Source: Microbacterium sp. cf332 (GTDB taxonomy: Bacteria > Actinomycetota > Actinomycetes > Actinomycetales > Microbacteriaceae). Taken from it: a DNA stretch of 64,000 bases. Below the pieces are notes generated by a model, which had not been told where the DNA came from, ran no database searches, and saw nothing but the letters and a program-made list of their open reading frames with translations. The position numbers and the translations under genes were made by a program. The stretch spans positions 248,001 through 312,000 of the forward strand of contig NZ_FNKN01000001.1 of NCBI RefSeq assembly GCF_900102175.1. The letters are read 5' to 3'. Positions 34,154 through 42,893 of this stretch are shown here, piece by piece (within the stretch, counting starts at the first letter, position 1; each line of letters begins with the position of its first letter).

Positions 34154-35161
34154 CGCGGACTCGTCGTCGCCGCCGGCCGAAGCGGCCAGCGTGCCACGGG
34201 CCGCTTTCTGCGCCTCGCGGACGCGCTTGCGCAGATTCTTGTCGGTGATCTCGCGGTCGCCGACGGCGCCCGGCGTCCAGGCCTCGACGTCGTGGTCGGC
34301 GTACGAGGGCTTTTTGAGGGCGCGCTTGCGCACGTCGGGCGGGATGGCGCCCGGGGCGAGCCGACGGGCGGTCAGGAGGAAGCCCGTGTGGGCGACCATC
34401 CGATGATCGGGACGCACGGCGAGACCCTCGACATGCCAACCGCGGATCATCGTCTCGGATGCGTCGGGATCGGTGAACAGACCAGTCCCGCGCAGGTACT
34501 CGGCGACGCGGCTGAGCTGGGTCGCGGTCGCGACGTAGCAGAGCACGACCCCGCCGGGCGCGAGCGCGTCCGCGACGACGTCGATGCACTCCCAGGGGGC
34601 CAGCATGTCGAGCACGACACGGTCGACGGAGCCGGGCGTCACGGCGTCGGGCAGGCTCTCGACGAGGTCTCCCACGACGACCGACCACGTATCGGGCGTG
34701 CCGCCGGTGAAGGTCGCGACGTTCGCCTGGGCGACCTCGGCGAACTCGGCACGGCGCTCGAACGACACGAGCCGGCCGGTGTCGCCGATGGCGCGCAGCA
34801 GCCACAGCGACAGGGCGCCCGAGCCGACCCCCGCCTCGACCACGGTCGCGCCCGGGAAGATGTCGGCGGCGGCGAGGATCTGCGCGGCGTCCTTCGGATA
34901 GACGATCGCGGCACCCCGCGGCATCGACATGACGAAGTCGCGCAGCAGGGGCCGCAGGGCGAGGTACTCGTGACCGCCGCTGTTCGTGGCGACCGAGCCA
35001 TCCGGCTGGCCGACCAGCACCTCGTGCCGGAGCACCCCGTGGTGCGTGTGCAGCTCGCCACCCTCGCGGAGCGTGATCGTGTGCATGCGGCCCTTCGGGC
35101 CGGTCAGCTGCACGCGGTCGCCGTAGCGGAACGGGCCGCGCGGCTCGAGGTCGTCGGTCAT
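34151..35161 (-). CDS. trmI: tRNA (adenine-58-N1)-methyltransferase TrmI
   Basis: 336 aa. An N-terminal beta-barrel (FRYGDRVQLTGPKGRMH) is followed by a Rossmann methyltransferase core: VVEAGVGSGALSLWLLRAIGD binds SAM, and VVLDMLAPWECIDVVADAL carries the catalytic Asp region. It methylates A58 of tRNA, a TrmI tetramer function. The C-terminus is an Arg/Lys-rich extension (VRKRALKKPSY). The ATG at 35161 overlaps the HAD stop as ATGA. Confidence 0.94.
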   Translation of the reverse strand: MTDDLEPRGPFRYGDRVQLTGPKGRMHTITLREGGELHTHHGVLRHEVLVGQPDGSVATNSGGHEYLALRPLLRDFVMSMPRGAAIVYPKDAAQILAAADIFPGATVVEAGVGSGALSLWLLRAIGDTGRLVSFERRAEFAEVAQANVATFTGGTPDTWSVVVGDLVESLPDAVTPGSVDRVVLDMLAPWECIDVVADALAPGGVVLCYVATATQLSRVAEYLRGTGLFTDPDASETMIRGWHVEGLAVRPDHRMVAHTGFLLTARRLAPGAIPPDVRKRALKKPSYADHDVEAWTPGAVGDREITDKNLRKRVREAQKAARGTLAASAGGDDESA

Positions 35162-35838
35162 GCGGAGGCTCCGAGTCGGTGGTGGGAGAACAGGTCGGCG
35201 AGGTCGGCGACGGAGCGCCCGGCGAGCGAGTCCCACAGCGCATGTGCGCCCAGACCGTCGAGCGGCACCATGAGGGGCACGCCCAGGGCAACGGCGCCGG
35301 AGGCGACCGCCGACCGCAGGCCGTTCGGGGAGTCCTCGATCGCGACGGTGTCGGCGATGTCGACGCCGAGGGCCTCGCAGGCCTGGAGGTAGGGGTCGGG
35401 GAACGGCTTCGGCCGCGTGGCCTCGTCTCCGGCGACGACGACGTCGAAGGCGTCGAACGGGATCGACGAGACGACGGTGTCGGCCATCCGCCGCATCGAC
35501 ATCGTGACGAGCGCCGTCTTGATCCCGGCATCGCGCAGGCCCGACAACAGCTCGCGCGCACCGGGACGGAACGGGGCGCCGCCGGCCGCGAGCTGGCCCG
35601 ACACGGTGTCGGTGAGGTGATCGATGATCTCGTGGGTCTGCATCCGGACGCCGGCGTTCTGCAGGATCCGGGCGGAGTCCTCGAGTCCGAGACCCACGAG
35701 GCCCAGAGCCTGCTCGTGCGTCCACGTGCCGCCGAAGCTCGCGACGAGTGGGCCTTCTGCGGCCATCCAGTACGGTTCGGTGTCGACGAGGGTGCCGTCC
35801 ATGTCCCAGAGGACTGCGGCAGGAGCGCGTGAAGTCAT
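35158..35838 (-). CDS. HAD-superfamily phosphatase
   Basis: 226 aa. Motif I WDMDGTLVDTEPY, motif II VTMS, motif III KPFPDPY and motif IV IEDSPNGLRSA are all in order. The helical cap lies between residues 20 and 90. It may be a beta-phosphoglucomutase-like or phosphoglycolate phosphatase type, but the substrate is not known. I start at the ATG at 35838 because TAGCAT lies 7 nt before it. An ATG 9 bp upstream has no such support. Confidence 0.9.
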   Translation of the reverse strand: MTSRAPAAVLWDMDGTLVDTEPYWMAAEGPLVASFGGTWTHEQALGLVGLGLEDSARILQNAGVRMQTHEIIDHLTDTVSGQLAAGGAPFRPGARELLSGLRDAGIKTALVTMSMRRMADTVVSSIPFDAFDVVVAGDEATRPKPFPDPYLQACEALGVDIADTVAIEDSPNGLRSAVASGAVALGVPLMVPLDGLGAHALWDSLAGRSVADLADLFSHHRLGASA

Positions 35839-35845
35839 CCGCACC

Positions 35846-35851
35846 ATGCTA
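35846..35851 (-). promoter_or_regulatory. Leaderless -10 box of the HAD phosphatase
   Basis: TAGCAT on the minus strand, 7 nt before the ATG at 35838. Confidence 0.5.
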
Positions 35852-35919
35852 CCGATGCCGCACGGCAGGCCTGCGTGGCCCGACCCGCGCCGGGCGCCCT
35901 CGGCGTATCGTTGACCAGA

Positions 35920-35940
35920 CCCGCTCGGGCAGAGAGCGGG
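35920..35940 (+). other. Hairpin in the leader of the PAC2 gene
   Basis: CCCGCTC (35920-35926) pairs with GAGCGGG (35934-35940) around a 7-nt loop, between a TATCGT -10-like hexamer and the ribosome site. Role unknown. Confidence 0.4.
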
Positions 35941-35960
35941 ACGCCGGAACGGAGGACGGG

Positions 35961-36827
35961 TTGAACAGTCTGGGACGCCGCGTGCTCGTGGTCGCGTTCG
36001 ACGGGTGGAACGACGCCGGCGAAGCCGCGACGGCCGCAGCGACGCAGCTGCGCGAGTCCCGGCCGTACGACGCGGTCTACTCGGTCGATCCCGAGCTCTA
36101 CTTCGACTACATGTACACCCGGCCGCACATCGAGGCCGATGCCGACGGCCGTCGCACCCTGCGCTGGCCGGACGCCACGATCTGGCGCCCGCAGGCGACG
36201 GCGCGCGGCACCCGCCTCTGGGTGCTGAGCGGTGCCGAACCAGCACGCGCGTGGAAGTCGTTCGCCGCAGAGCTGGTCGATGCGGCGCTGCGCGAGGACA
36301 TCACGGGACTGGTCGCGCTGGGCTCGATGATGAGCGACGTCCCCCATACGCGGCCCATCACGGTCTTCAGCGGCAGCGACAACGACGAGCTGCGCACCGC
36401 CCTCGGCCTCGAACGCTCGACGTACGAGGGACCGGTGGGGATCCTCTCCGTCATCGCGGCCGCAGCCGAAGAGGCGGGCATCCCGACGGCGGCCCTGTGG
36501 GCGAGCGTGCCGCACTACGTCGCGGGGCATTCGCCCTCGCCCAAGGCCACCCTCGCTCTCCTCGACAAGCTCGAGACGATCACGGGAGCCAAGGTCGCGC
36601 GCGGATCGCTCCCCGGCGACGCGCTGGCCTGGGAGGCGACGATCGACGCCGCCGCGGCGGACGACGAGGAGATGACCGAGTACATCCGTCAGCTCGAGCA
36701 GACACGCGACACGTGGGACTCCCCCGACGCGTCCGGAGACGCCATCGCGCAGGAGTTCGAGAAGTATCTGCGTCACCGCGGCGACGGCGGCGACGGTCGC
36801 GGCCTCGGCCGCGGCCCGCATCGCTGA
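35961..36827 (+). CDS. PAC2 family protein
   Basis: 288 aa. It begins NSLGRRVLVVAFDGWNDAGEAATAAATQL and contains ITGLVALGSMMSDVPHTRPI, features of PAC2-like proteins related to proteasome assembly chaperones. In bacteria they are found without a proteasome and their role is unknown. I start at the TTG at 35961 because GGAGG lies 5 nt upstream. The frame runs on further upstream, but the sequence there is not like protein. It is convergent with uppP. Confidence 0.85.
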   Translation: MNSLGRRVLVVAFDGWNDAGEAATAAATQLRESRPYDAVYSVDPELYFDYMYTRPHIEADADGRRTLRWPDATIWRPQATARGTRLWVLSGAEPARAWKSFAAELVDAALREDITGLVALGSMMSDVPHTRPITVFSGSDNDELRTALGLERSTYEGPVGILSVIAAAAEEAGIPTAALWASVPHYVAGHSPSPKATLALLDKLETITGAKVARGSLPGDALAWEATIDAAAADDEEMTEYIRQLEQTRDTWDSPDASGDAIAQEFEKYLRHRGDGGDGRGLGRGPHR

Positions 36828-36851
36828 GACACGGGCCGCCGCCGCGACCGG

Positions 36852-37685
36852 TCAGTAGGCCTGCAGCACGCCGAGCGAGAGCAGCACGATCAGGACCGCG
36901 CCGAGCCCCACCCGGTAGAGCACGAACGGCAGGAAGCTGCCGCGCTTGAGATACCTCATGAGGAAGGCGATCACGGCCAGTCCGACACCGAAGGCGACGA
37001 CCGTCGCCACCGCGGTGTCGACGAGCGAGAACACCGACGATCCCGGCTCGCGGATGGCCTGCAGCAGCTCGTAGAGGCCGCTGCCGAAGACGGCCGGGAC
37101 CGCGAGCAGGAACGCGACCTCCGCGGCCGCCGGACGCGTGTAGCCGAGGGCGAGTCCCATCGTGGTCGTCGCGCCCGATCGCGAGACGCCCGGGATCAGG
37201 GCGAGCGCCTGCGCGAAGCCGAGTGCCAGACCGTGGCCGTACGTGAGGTCGTTCTCGGTGCGGATCCGTCGCCCGAGCGCATCGGCGACGCCGAGGATGA
37301 GACCGAACACGATCAGCACGATGGCGACGAGCCAGAGGTTGCGGAAGGTGTCGCGGATGACGTCCTGGAACAGGAACCCGAGCACACCGATCGGGATCGT
37401 GCCGATGATGACGATCCAGCCCAGACGAACGTCGGCATCGTCGCGCGGGACCGACCCGCTGAACGACCGGAACCATCGGCCGATGATGCGTGTGATCTTC
37501 TTCCAGAAGTAGACCAGCACCGCCAGTTCCGTACCGATCTGGGTGATGGCCGTGAAGGTGGCACCCGGGTCCTGCGCCGACGGGAGGAACTCGCCGACGA
37601 TGCGCAGGTGGGCGCTCGAGGAGATCGGCAGGAACTCGGTCAGACCCTGGACGATGCCGAGGATGATGGCCTCGAGGAGCTGCAT
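36852..37685 (-). CDS. uppP: Undecaprenyl-diphosphatase
   Basis: 277 aa with about 8 TM helices. The catalytic glutamate region is QGLTEFLPISSSAHL near residue 15, and the second motif is PGVSRSGATTTMGLALG near residue 165. It dephosphorylates undecaprenyl diphosphate to recycle the peptidoglycan lipid carrier and gives bacitracin resistance when overproduced. It lies 10 bp from the M20 peptidase gene above it on the same strand and may be co-transcribed with it. Confidence 0.96.
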   Translation of the reverse strand: MQLLEAIILGIVQGLTEFLPISSSAHLRIVGEFLPSAQDPGATFTAITQIGTELAVLVYFWKKITRIIGRWFRSFSGSVPRDDADVRLGWIVIIGTIPIGVLGFLFQDVIRDTFRNLWLVAIVLIVFGLILGVADALGRRIRTENDLTYGHGLALGFAQALALIPGVSRSGATTTMGLALGYTRPAAAEVAFLLAVPAVFGSGLYELLQAIREPGSSVFSLVDTAVATVVAFGVGLAVIAFLMRYLKRGSFLPFVLYRVGLGAVLIVLLSLGVLQAY

Positions 37686-37695
37686 GGCGCGCCTT

Positions 37696-38994
37696 TCAGT
37701 ACGTGCGGATGAGGTCGGTGAGCACGCGCTGCCCGAAGACGAGCGCGTCGATCGGGACGCGTTCGTCGACACCGTGGAACATACCGGTGAAGTCCATGTC
37801 CGCCGGGAGGCGCAGCGGCGCGAAGCCGAATCCCGCGATGCCCAGTTCGGAGAGGGCCTTGTTGTCGGTACCGCCGCCCATGAGGTACGGCAGGACCGGA
37901 ACACCGGGATCGTGGCGCCCGAGGGCGCCCACCATGGCGTCGACGAGCGTGCCCTCGAACGGCACTTCGAGCCCGATGTCGCGGTGGACGATCTCGATGT
38001 GGATGTCTTCTCCGACGATGCGCTGGATCTCCGCGAGCACGGCGTCCTCCTGGCCCGGCAGCGTGCGCACGTCGATGGCGGCGGATGCGGCGTCGGGGAT
38101 GACGTTGTGCTTGTAGCCGGCGGTCAGACCCGTGGGGTTGGTCGTGGTGCGGAAGGTGGACGCGAGGAACGCCGCGGTCGGGCCCGTCGCGTCGGCCACG
38201 GCATCCGGGTCCGCCGCGTCCCGCCCGCTGAGGGCGGAGAGGTCGTCGACGAGACGTCGTGTCGTGCTCGTGAGCTCGATCGGCCACCGGGCCCGGCCGA
38301 GCTTCGCTACCGCCTCGGAGAGGCGCGTGATGGCGTTGTCGGGGTGCAGGCGGCTGCCGTGCCCGGCGCGCCCCGTCGCGTGGAGGCGCAGCCACACGAG
38401 GGCCTTCTCGCCGACCTGCAGGAGGTAGGCGCGGTGCCCGTCGACGCCGATGGAGTAGCCCCCGACCTCGCTGATCGCCTCGGTCGCACCGGCGAACCAC
38501 TCCGGGCGGTCGCGCACCACGAGCTGGGACCCCTCGACGCCGCCGTTCTCCTCGTCGGCGAAGAACGTCACCACGAGATCACGCTCGGGCTGCTCCCCCG
38601 CGCGCAGCAACTCGGCGACGGACGTGAGGATCATGGCGTCCATGTCCTTCATGTCGACGGCGCCGCGTCCCCACAGCATCCCGTCGCGGACGACGCCGGC
38701 GAAGGGGTCGACGCTCCAGTCGTCCGCCAGGGCAGGCACGACGTCGAGGTGCCCGTGCAGGACGAGCGCGGGCTTCGACGCGTCGCGTCCGGGGATGCGC
38801 ACCGACACGTTCGTGCGCCGTGGGATCGGCTCGTAGTACTCCGGGCGAAGCCCGAGGGCCTCCAGGTAGGCACCGACGTACTCGGCGGCCTCCCGCTCGC
38901 CGCGCGAGCGCCCCTCGCCGAAGTTCGTCGTGTCGAAGCGGATCAGATCCCGCGCGACGCGGGCGACCTCGGGCAGATCGTCGTTCTCGGACAT
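37696..38994 (-). CDS. M20-family metallopeptidase
   Basis: 432 aa. The metal ligands are LVLHGHLDVVP (first His and Asp), GRGAVDMKDM (bridging Asp), FADEENGG (catalytic and metal Glu), and GGGTDNKALSE near the C-terminus. The dimerisation domain lies in the middle (about 190-300). It resembles the M20 dipeptidase/carboxypeptidase-like proteins next to uppP in actinobacteria. The substrate is not known. The ATG at 38994 has TACCGT 7 nt upstream, so it could be leaderless. Confidence 0.9.
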   Translation of the reverse strand: MSENDDLPEVARVARDLIRFDTTNFGEGRSRGEREAAEYVGAYLEALGLRPEYYEPIPRRTNVSVRIPGRDASKPALVLHGHLDVVPALADDWSVDPFAGVVRDGMLWGRGAVDMKDMDAMILTSVAELLRAGEQPERDLVVTFFADEENGGVEGSQLVVRDRPEWFAGATEAISEVGGYSIGVDGHRAYLLQVGEKALVWLRLHATGRAGHGSRLHPDNAITRLSEAVAKLGRARWPIELTSTTRRLVDDLSALSGRDAADPDAVADATGPTAAFLASTFRTTTNPTGLTAGYKHNVIPDAASAAIDVRTLPGQEDAVLAEIQRIVGEDIHIEIVHRDIGLEVPFEGTLVDAMVGALGRHDPGVPVLPYLMGGGTDNKALSELGIAGFGFAPLRLPADMDFTGMFHGVDERVPIDALVFGQRVLTDLIRTY

Positions 38995-39001
38995 GATCTC
39001 C

Positions 39002-39007
39002 ACGGTA
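39002..39007 (-). promoter_or_regulatory. Leaderless -10 box of the M20 peptidase
   Basis: TACCGT on the minus strand, 7 nt before the ATG at 38994. Confidence 0.4.
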
Positions 39008-39032
39008 GTCGCGAACCACCGGCGGGAATGAC

Positions 39033-39058
39033 GAAGGGCCCCGTCTCCGGGGCCCTTC
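39033..39058 (-). terminator. Terminator hairpin after tRNA-Leu(GAG)
   Basis: A perfect 11-bp stem, GAAGGGCCCCG (39033-39043) with its complement at 39048-39058 and a 4-nt loop. It lies just downstream of the tRNA on the minus strand. Confidence 0.7.
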
Positions 39059-39067
39059 TGGTCACTG

Positions 39068-39152
39068 TGCGCGAGGGGGGACTTGAACCCCCACGCCCTA
39101 TACGGGCACTAGCACCTCAAGCTAGCGCGTCTACCTATTCCGCCACCCGCGC
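39068..39152 (-). tRNA. tRNA-Leu (anticodon GAG)
   Basis: On the minus strand, acceptor GCGCGGG pairs with CTCGCGC (one G-T), followed by discriminator A. The anticodon stem CTAGC/GCTAG encloses loop TTGAGGT, giving anticodon GAG. The long variable arm (TGCCCGTATAGGGCG) is typical of Leu, and the T-arm has GGTTCAAGTCC. It is 85 nt long. CCA is not encoded. Confidence 0.95.
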
Positions 39153-39243
39153 AGTGTTTTTCCGGTTGTTCCCAACCGAGGATCAACACTAACACGTCCC
39201 CGGCGAGGTGAAGAATCAGCGGCAGCCCGGGCGTGGCGGCCGA

Positions 39244-41085
39244 TCACGAGCGCACCCGCGACCGCAGCATTGCGATGCGGGCCTGGAGCTGGGCGACCGT
39301 GGCGTGCGAGACGGCGGGACCGCCGCAGACACGGCGGAGCTCGGCATGGATCTGTCCGTGCGCCTCGCCGCTCTGCCGGGCGTAGAGGCCGACGAGACTG
39401 TTGAGCAGCTGCCGCTGCTCCTTGAGCGATCGATGGAGAGGCTCGGGCAGCGTCGTCCCACCCGCCGATGAGTCCTCACTCGCAGCCGGCCCGTCGGACT
39501 TCTCGCGCGCCTCGCGGCTGTGGCGATGCTTCGTCTGCCGCGACTGCCGCTGCATCAGCAGTTCGTGGACGTGCTCGGGCTCGAGCAGCCCGGGGATCCC
39601 GAGGAACTCCTCCTCCTCGGGGGTGCCGGGCACCGCGAGCTGACCGAATTCGGCGCCGTCGAAGAGCACCCGGTCGAAGTGCGCGACGGAGCCCAGCGCC
39701 TGATAGGTGAACTCCTGCGTCAGCTCGTCGGAGGCCTTGTCCTCGCTCTCGGCCTCGGCGAGGAGCGTGTCCTCCAGCCCGTCGTCGTCGCCCGCCTCGC
39801 GGTCGAGCGCGTGATCGCGCTGTCGTTCCATCTCGGCGGCGAGACCGAGCAGCACGGGGACGTTCGGGAGGAAGACGGATGCCGTCTCGCCGCGCCGCCG
39901 GGCACGCACGAAGCGTCCGATGGCCTGGGCGAAGAAGAGCGGGGTCGAGGAGGAGGTCGCATACACGCCCACGGCGAGACGGGGGACGTCGACACCCTCC
40001 GACACCATGCGGACCGCGACCATCCAGCGTGTCGTCGCCTGCGCGAAGATCTCGATGTTGCCCGACGCGGACTTGTCGTCGGAGAGCACCACCGTGGGGG
40101 CCTCGCCGGTGATCTGCTGCAGGATGTCGGCGTATGCGCGGGCTGCCGTCTGATCGGTCGCGATCACGAGCCCGCCGGCGTCGGGCACGTCCTGACGCAC
40201 CTCCGACAGGCGCCGGTCGGCGGAGCGCAGGACCGCGGGGATCCAGTCGCCCTCGGGGTTGAGCGCGGTTCGCCAGGCCTGCGACGTGATGTCCTTCGTG
40301 TTGTCCTGGCCCAGGTGGGCCTCGAACTCGTCGCCCGTCTTGGTGCGCCACTTCATGTGGCCGGCGTAGACGAGGAACAGCACGGGACGGACCACACCGT
40401 CGGCGAGGGCGCGGCCGTAGCCGTAGTTGTAGTCCGTCCGCGACAGCCGGATGCCCTTCTCGTTCGGGTGGTATTCGACGAACGGGATCGGCGCGGTGTC
40501 GCTGCGGAACGGAGTGCCCGAGAGAAGCAGTCGGCGCGTCGCGCGGCCGTACGCCTCGCGCAGCGCATCGCCCCAGCTGAGGGCGTCGCCGCCGTGGTGC
40601 ACCTCGTCGAGGATCACCAGGGTGCGCGCGTCCATCGTCAGGCGCTGATGGACCGACGCCTTGACCGCCACCTGGGCGTACGTAACGGCGACACCGTGAT
40701 ACTGACGCGACGGGATGCCGTGGCGGTTGCTGAACCGCGGGTCGAGCCGGATGCCCACTCGTCCGGCCGCATCGGCCCACTGCGTCTTGAGGTGCTCGGT
40801 CGGGGCCACCACGATGATGCGATCGACCACGTCGCGGCGCAACAGCTCGGACGCCAGGCGCAGCGCGAAGGTCGTCTTGCCGGCGCCCGGTGTCGCGGCC
40901 GCCAGGAAGTCGCGCGGGCCGCGCCCCACGCCCTCCGGGCCGTCGGCTCCGAAGTACTGGTCGAGCGCTTCGGCCTGCCAGGCTCGCAGCCGCTGCGCCG
41001 TACCCCACGGCGCTCGTTGCGGGAACGAGGGCGACAGATGCTCGGCGGCGAAGCTTCCGAAATGCTCCTGCGGGTCCTCTGTCAC
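39244..41085 (-). CDS. DEAD/DEAH-box helicase, SSL2/RadD-like
   Basis: 613 aa. Walker A ATPGAGKTT (about residue 64), DEVHHG (motif II, about 160), LLLSGTP (motif III), and the second helicase domain AQAIGRFVRARRRGE (motif VI). A long C-terminal part with acidic clusters (EAGDDDGLEDTL) and a basic end follows. It is a superfamily 2 DNA-repair-type helicase; the exact role is not known. The GTG at 41085 has TAGGGT 8 nt upstream. It is divergent from the SGNH gene. Confidence 0.9.
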   Translation of the reverse strand: MTEDPQEHFGSFAAEHLSPSFPQRAPWGTAQRLRAWQAEALDQYFGADGPEGVGRGPRDFLAAATPGAGKTTFALRLASELLRRDVVDRIIVVAPTEHLKTQWADAAGRVGIRLDPRFSNRHGIPSRQYHGVAVTYAQVAVKASVHQRLTMDARTLVILDEVHHGGDALSWGDALREAYGRATRRLLLSGTPFRSDTAPIPFVEYHPNEKGIRLSRTDYNYGYGRALADGVVRPVLFLVYAGHMKWRTKTGDEFEAHLGQDNTKDITSQAWRTALNPEGDWIPAVLRSADRRLSEVRQDVPDAGGLVIATDQTAARAYADILQQITGEAPTVVLSDDKSASGNIEIFAQATTRWMVAVRMVSEGVDVPRLAVGVYATSSSTPLFFAQAIGRFVRARRRGETASVFLPNVPVLLGLAAEMERQRDHALDREAGDDDGLEDTLLAEAESEDKASDELTQEFTYQALGSVAHFDRVLFDGAEFGQLAVPGTPEEEEFLGIPGLLEPEHVHELLMQRQSRQTKHRHSREAREKSDGPAASEDSSAGGTTLPEPLHRSLKEQRQLLNSLVGLYARQSGEAHGQIHAELRRVCGGPAVSHATVAQLQARIAMLRSRVRS

Positions 41086-41165
41086 GATGGACCACCCTAA
41101 ACGACCCCACCCCCACGATCGGCCGCCGGGGGTACCGTGGCAGGGACGACGTTTCGAGGAGGGTC

Positions 41166-42011
41166 ATGAGAAACAACGAGCCATCCGAGGACGTAGCCCG
41201 CACACCGTACGTGCCCAACGAGACGGCGCACCCGTGGCGGCGGATGGTCGCGATCGGCGACTCGTTCACCGAGGGGATCGGCGATCCCGAACCGGGCAGC
41301 CCGGGTGGGCACCGCGGCTGGGCGGACCGCGTCGCCGAGGTCCTGAGCTCGCAGGTCCCCGACTTCGCGTACGCGAACCTCGCGGTCCGCGGCAAGCTGA
41401 TCGGTCAGATCGTCGCCGACCAGATCGAGCCCGCCCTCGCACTCAGGCCCGACCTCGTGACCTTCTCGGCCGGGGGCAACGACGTCATCCGCCCCGGCTC
41501 AGACCCGGATGCCGTCGCCCAGCAGTTCGAGGATGCCGTCGTCCGGCTCTCGTCGACCGGGGCGACCCTGGTGCTCTTCACGGGCATCGACACGAACTTC
41601 ACCCCCGTCTTCCGCGGCATCCGGGGCCGCGTGGCCATCTACAACGAGAACATCCGCGCGATCGCCGACCGGTACGACGCGATCGTCGCCGACCAGTGGG
41701 CGCTCAAGGAGGTGCAGGACATGCGCTTCTTCGACGACGACCGCTTGCACTACAACGCGCTCGGACATCACGAGGTCGCCCGGATGGTGCTCCGTGCGCT
41801 GAACGTGCCCAACGATCTGCAGCCCCTGCAGCCCGACACGACCCCCGTGCTGACCTGGCGAGCCGCGCGCGGCAACGACCTCGTCTGGGCGCGCGAGTAC
41901 CTCGTGCCCTGGGTCCTGCGCCGCCTGCGTCACCAGTCGTCGGGCGATCACATCACGGCGAAGCGGCCGGAACCTCTTCCCGTCCTCCGGCGCGCCGACT
42001 CCGCGGACTGA
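41166..42011 (+). CDS. SGNH/GDSL hydrolase (paralogue 2)
   Basis: 281 aa. A polar N-terminus leads to block I AIGDSFTEGIGDPEPG, then ANLAVRGKL, the oxyanion block FSAGGNDVIRPG and DRLHYNALGHH with the catalytic His. It shares many residues with the protein at 11892-12671 throughout the fold, including the C-terminal EYLVPWVLRRL and the Ser-Ser-Gly-Asp region. The ATG at 41166 has GAGGAGGG. It converges tail-to-tail with the methyltransferase gene (TGATCA). Confidence 0.9.
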   Translation: MRNNEPSEDVARTPYVPNETAHPWRRMVAIGDSFTEGIGDPEPGSPGGHRGWADRVAEVLSSQVPDFAYANLAVRGKLIGQIVADQIEPALALRPDLVTFSAGGNDVIRPGSDPDAVAQQFEDAVVRLSSTGATLVLFTGIDTNFTPVFRGIRGRVAIYNENIRAIADRYDAIVADQWALKEVQDMRFFDDDRLHYNALGHHEVARMVLRALNVPNDLQPLQPDTTPVLTWRAARGNDLVWAREYLVPWVLRRLRHQSSGDHITAKRPEPLPVLRRADSAD

Positions 42012-42803
42012 TCAGCGCAGCGCCCAGAGCGACACGGCTGCTGCGGCGGCGACGTTCAGCGAGTCCACTCCCCCGGCCATCGGGATCGTCACGACGGTGT
42101 CTGCGACGGCGAGGGCGCGGCGACTGAGGCCGTCGCCCTCGGTGCCCATCAGCAGGGCGACGCGTTCCGGGCGCGCGGCGGCGAACTCGTCGAGCGGCAC
42201 CGCATCGTCGGCGAGGGCGAGCGCCGCGAGGTGCAGGCCCGCGTCGCGCAGGATCGGAGCGGCCTCCGGCCAGGCGGGGAGACGCGTCCACGGCACCTGG
42301 AACACGGTCCCCATGCTCACCCGCACGCTGCGCCGATAGAGCGGATCGGCGCACCGTTCGCTCACGAGGACGGCGTCGGCGCCGAGCCCCGCGGCGGCAC
42401 GGAAGGCCGCCCCGACGTTCGTGTGATCGACGATGTCCTCGAGCACCAGCACGAGGCGCGCGTCGGCGACGACCTGCGACACGGGCGCAGCGGGCGGCCG
42501 ATGCATCGCCGCGAGCGCCCCGCGGTGCACCGCGTACCCCGTCAGCTCTTCGGCGACGGCGTCGGACACCACATAGACGGGTGCGTCGCCCGCGAGCTCT
42601 TCGACGTCGGGCAGCCACTTCTCCTGCACCAGGAACGAGCGCGCTCGGTGCCCCGCGGTGTGCGCGCGCCCGATCACCTTGGCCGATTCCGCGATGTACA
42701 GGCCGCCCGCCGGCTCGAGCACGCGGCGCAGCGCGACGTCGGTCAGGTCGCGGTAGTCGGCGAGGCGGGGATCGGAGGCGTCGTCGATGCGGAGCACGGG
42801 CAC
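42012..42803 (-). CDS. RNA 2'-O-methyltransferase, SpoU/TrmH family
   Basis: 263 aa. An N-terminal substrate-binding domain (about 1-100) precedes the SPOUT knot with motif 1 LEDIVDHTNVGAAFRAAAGLG, motif 2 ALLMGTEGDGLS and motif 3 IPMAGGVDSLNVAAAAAVSL. It methylates a ribose of a tRNA or rRNA, target not known. I start at the GTG at 42803; a second GTG 6 bp downstream is an alternative. Confidence 0.9.
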   Translation of the reverse strand: MPVLRIDDASDPRLADYRDLTDVALRRVLEPAGGLYIAESAKVIGRAHTAGHRARSFLVQEKWLPDVEELAGDAPVYVVSDAVAEELTGYAVHRGALAAMHRPPAAPVSQVVADARLVLVLEDIVDHTNVGAAFRAAAGLGADAVLVSERCADPLYRRSVRVSMGTVFQVPWTRLPAWPEAAPILRDAGLHLAALALADDAVPLDEFAAARPERVALLMGTEGDGLSRRALAVADTVVTIPMAGGVDSLNVAAAAAVSLWALR

Positions 42804-42881
42804 TCCCCCACCCTCGCACGGTCGCGGCTGCCGTGGCGCCGTCATCGCCGGCCGGGCGACGCCTCGGCCGGGACGCGATCG

Positions 42882-42887
42882 TAGAGT
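42882..42887 (+). promoter_or_regulatory. Leaderless -10 box of the sirtuin gene
   Basis: TAGAGT, 6 nt before the GTG at 42894. Confidence 0.5.
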
Positions 42888-42893
42888 AGAGAC

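Noticed and set aside
33401..35392. 663-codon open frame on the plus strand
   Set aside because: Opposite the FKBP lipoprotein and trmI, which are both well supported. Its composition is that of an antisense frame.
39162..39177. Hairpin CGGTTG-TTCC-CAACCG between tRNA-Leu(GAG) and the helicase
   Set aside because: 6-bp stem with no T run after it on the minus strand (the T run precedes it on plus). It could be a weak terminator for the helicase but is not strong enough to list.
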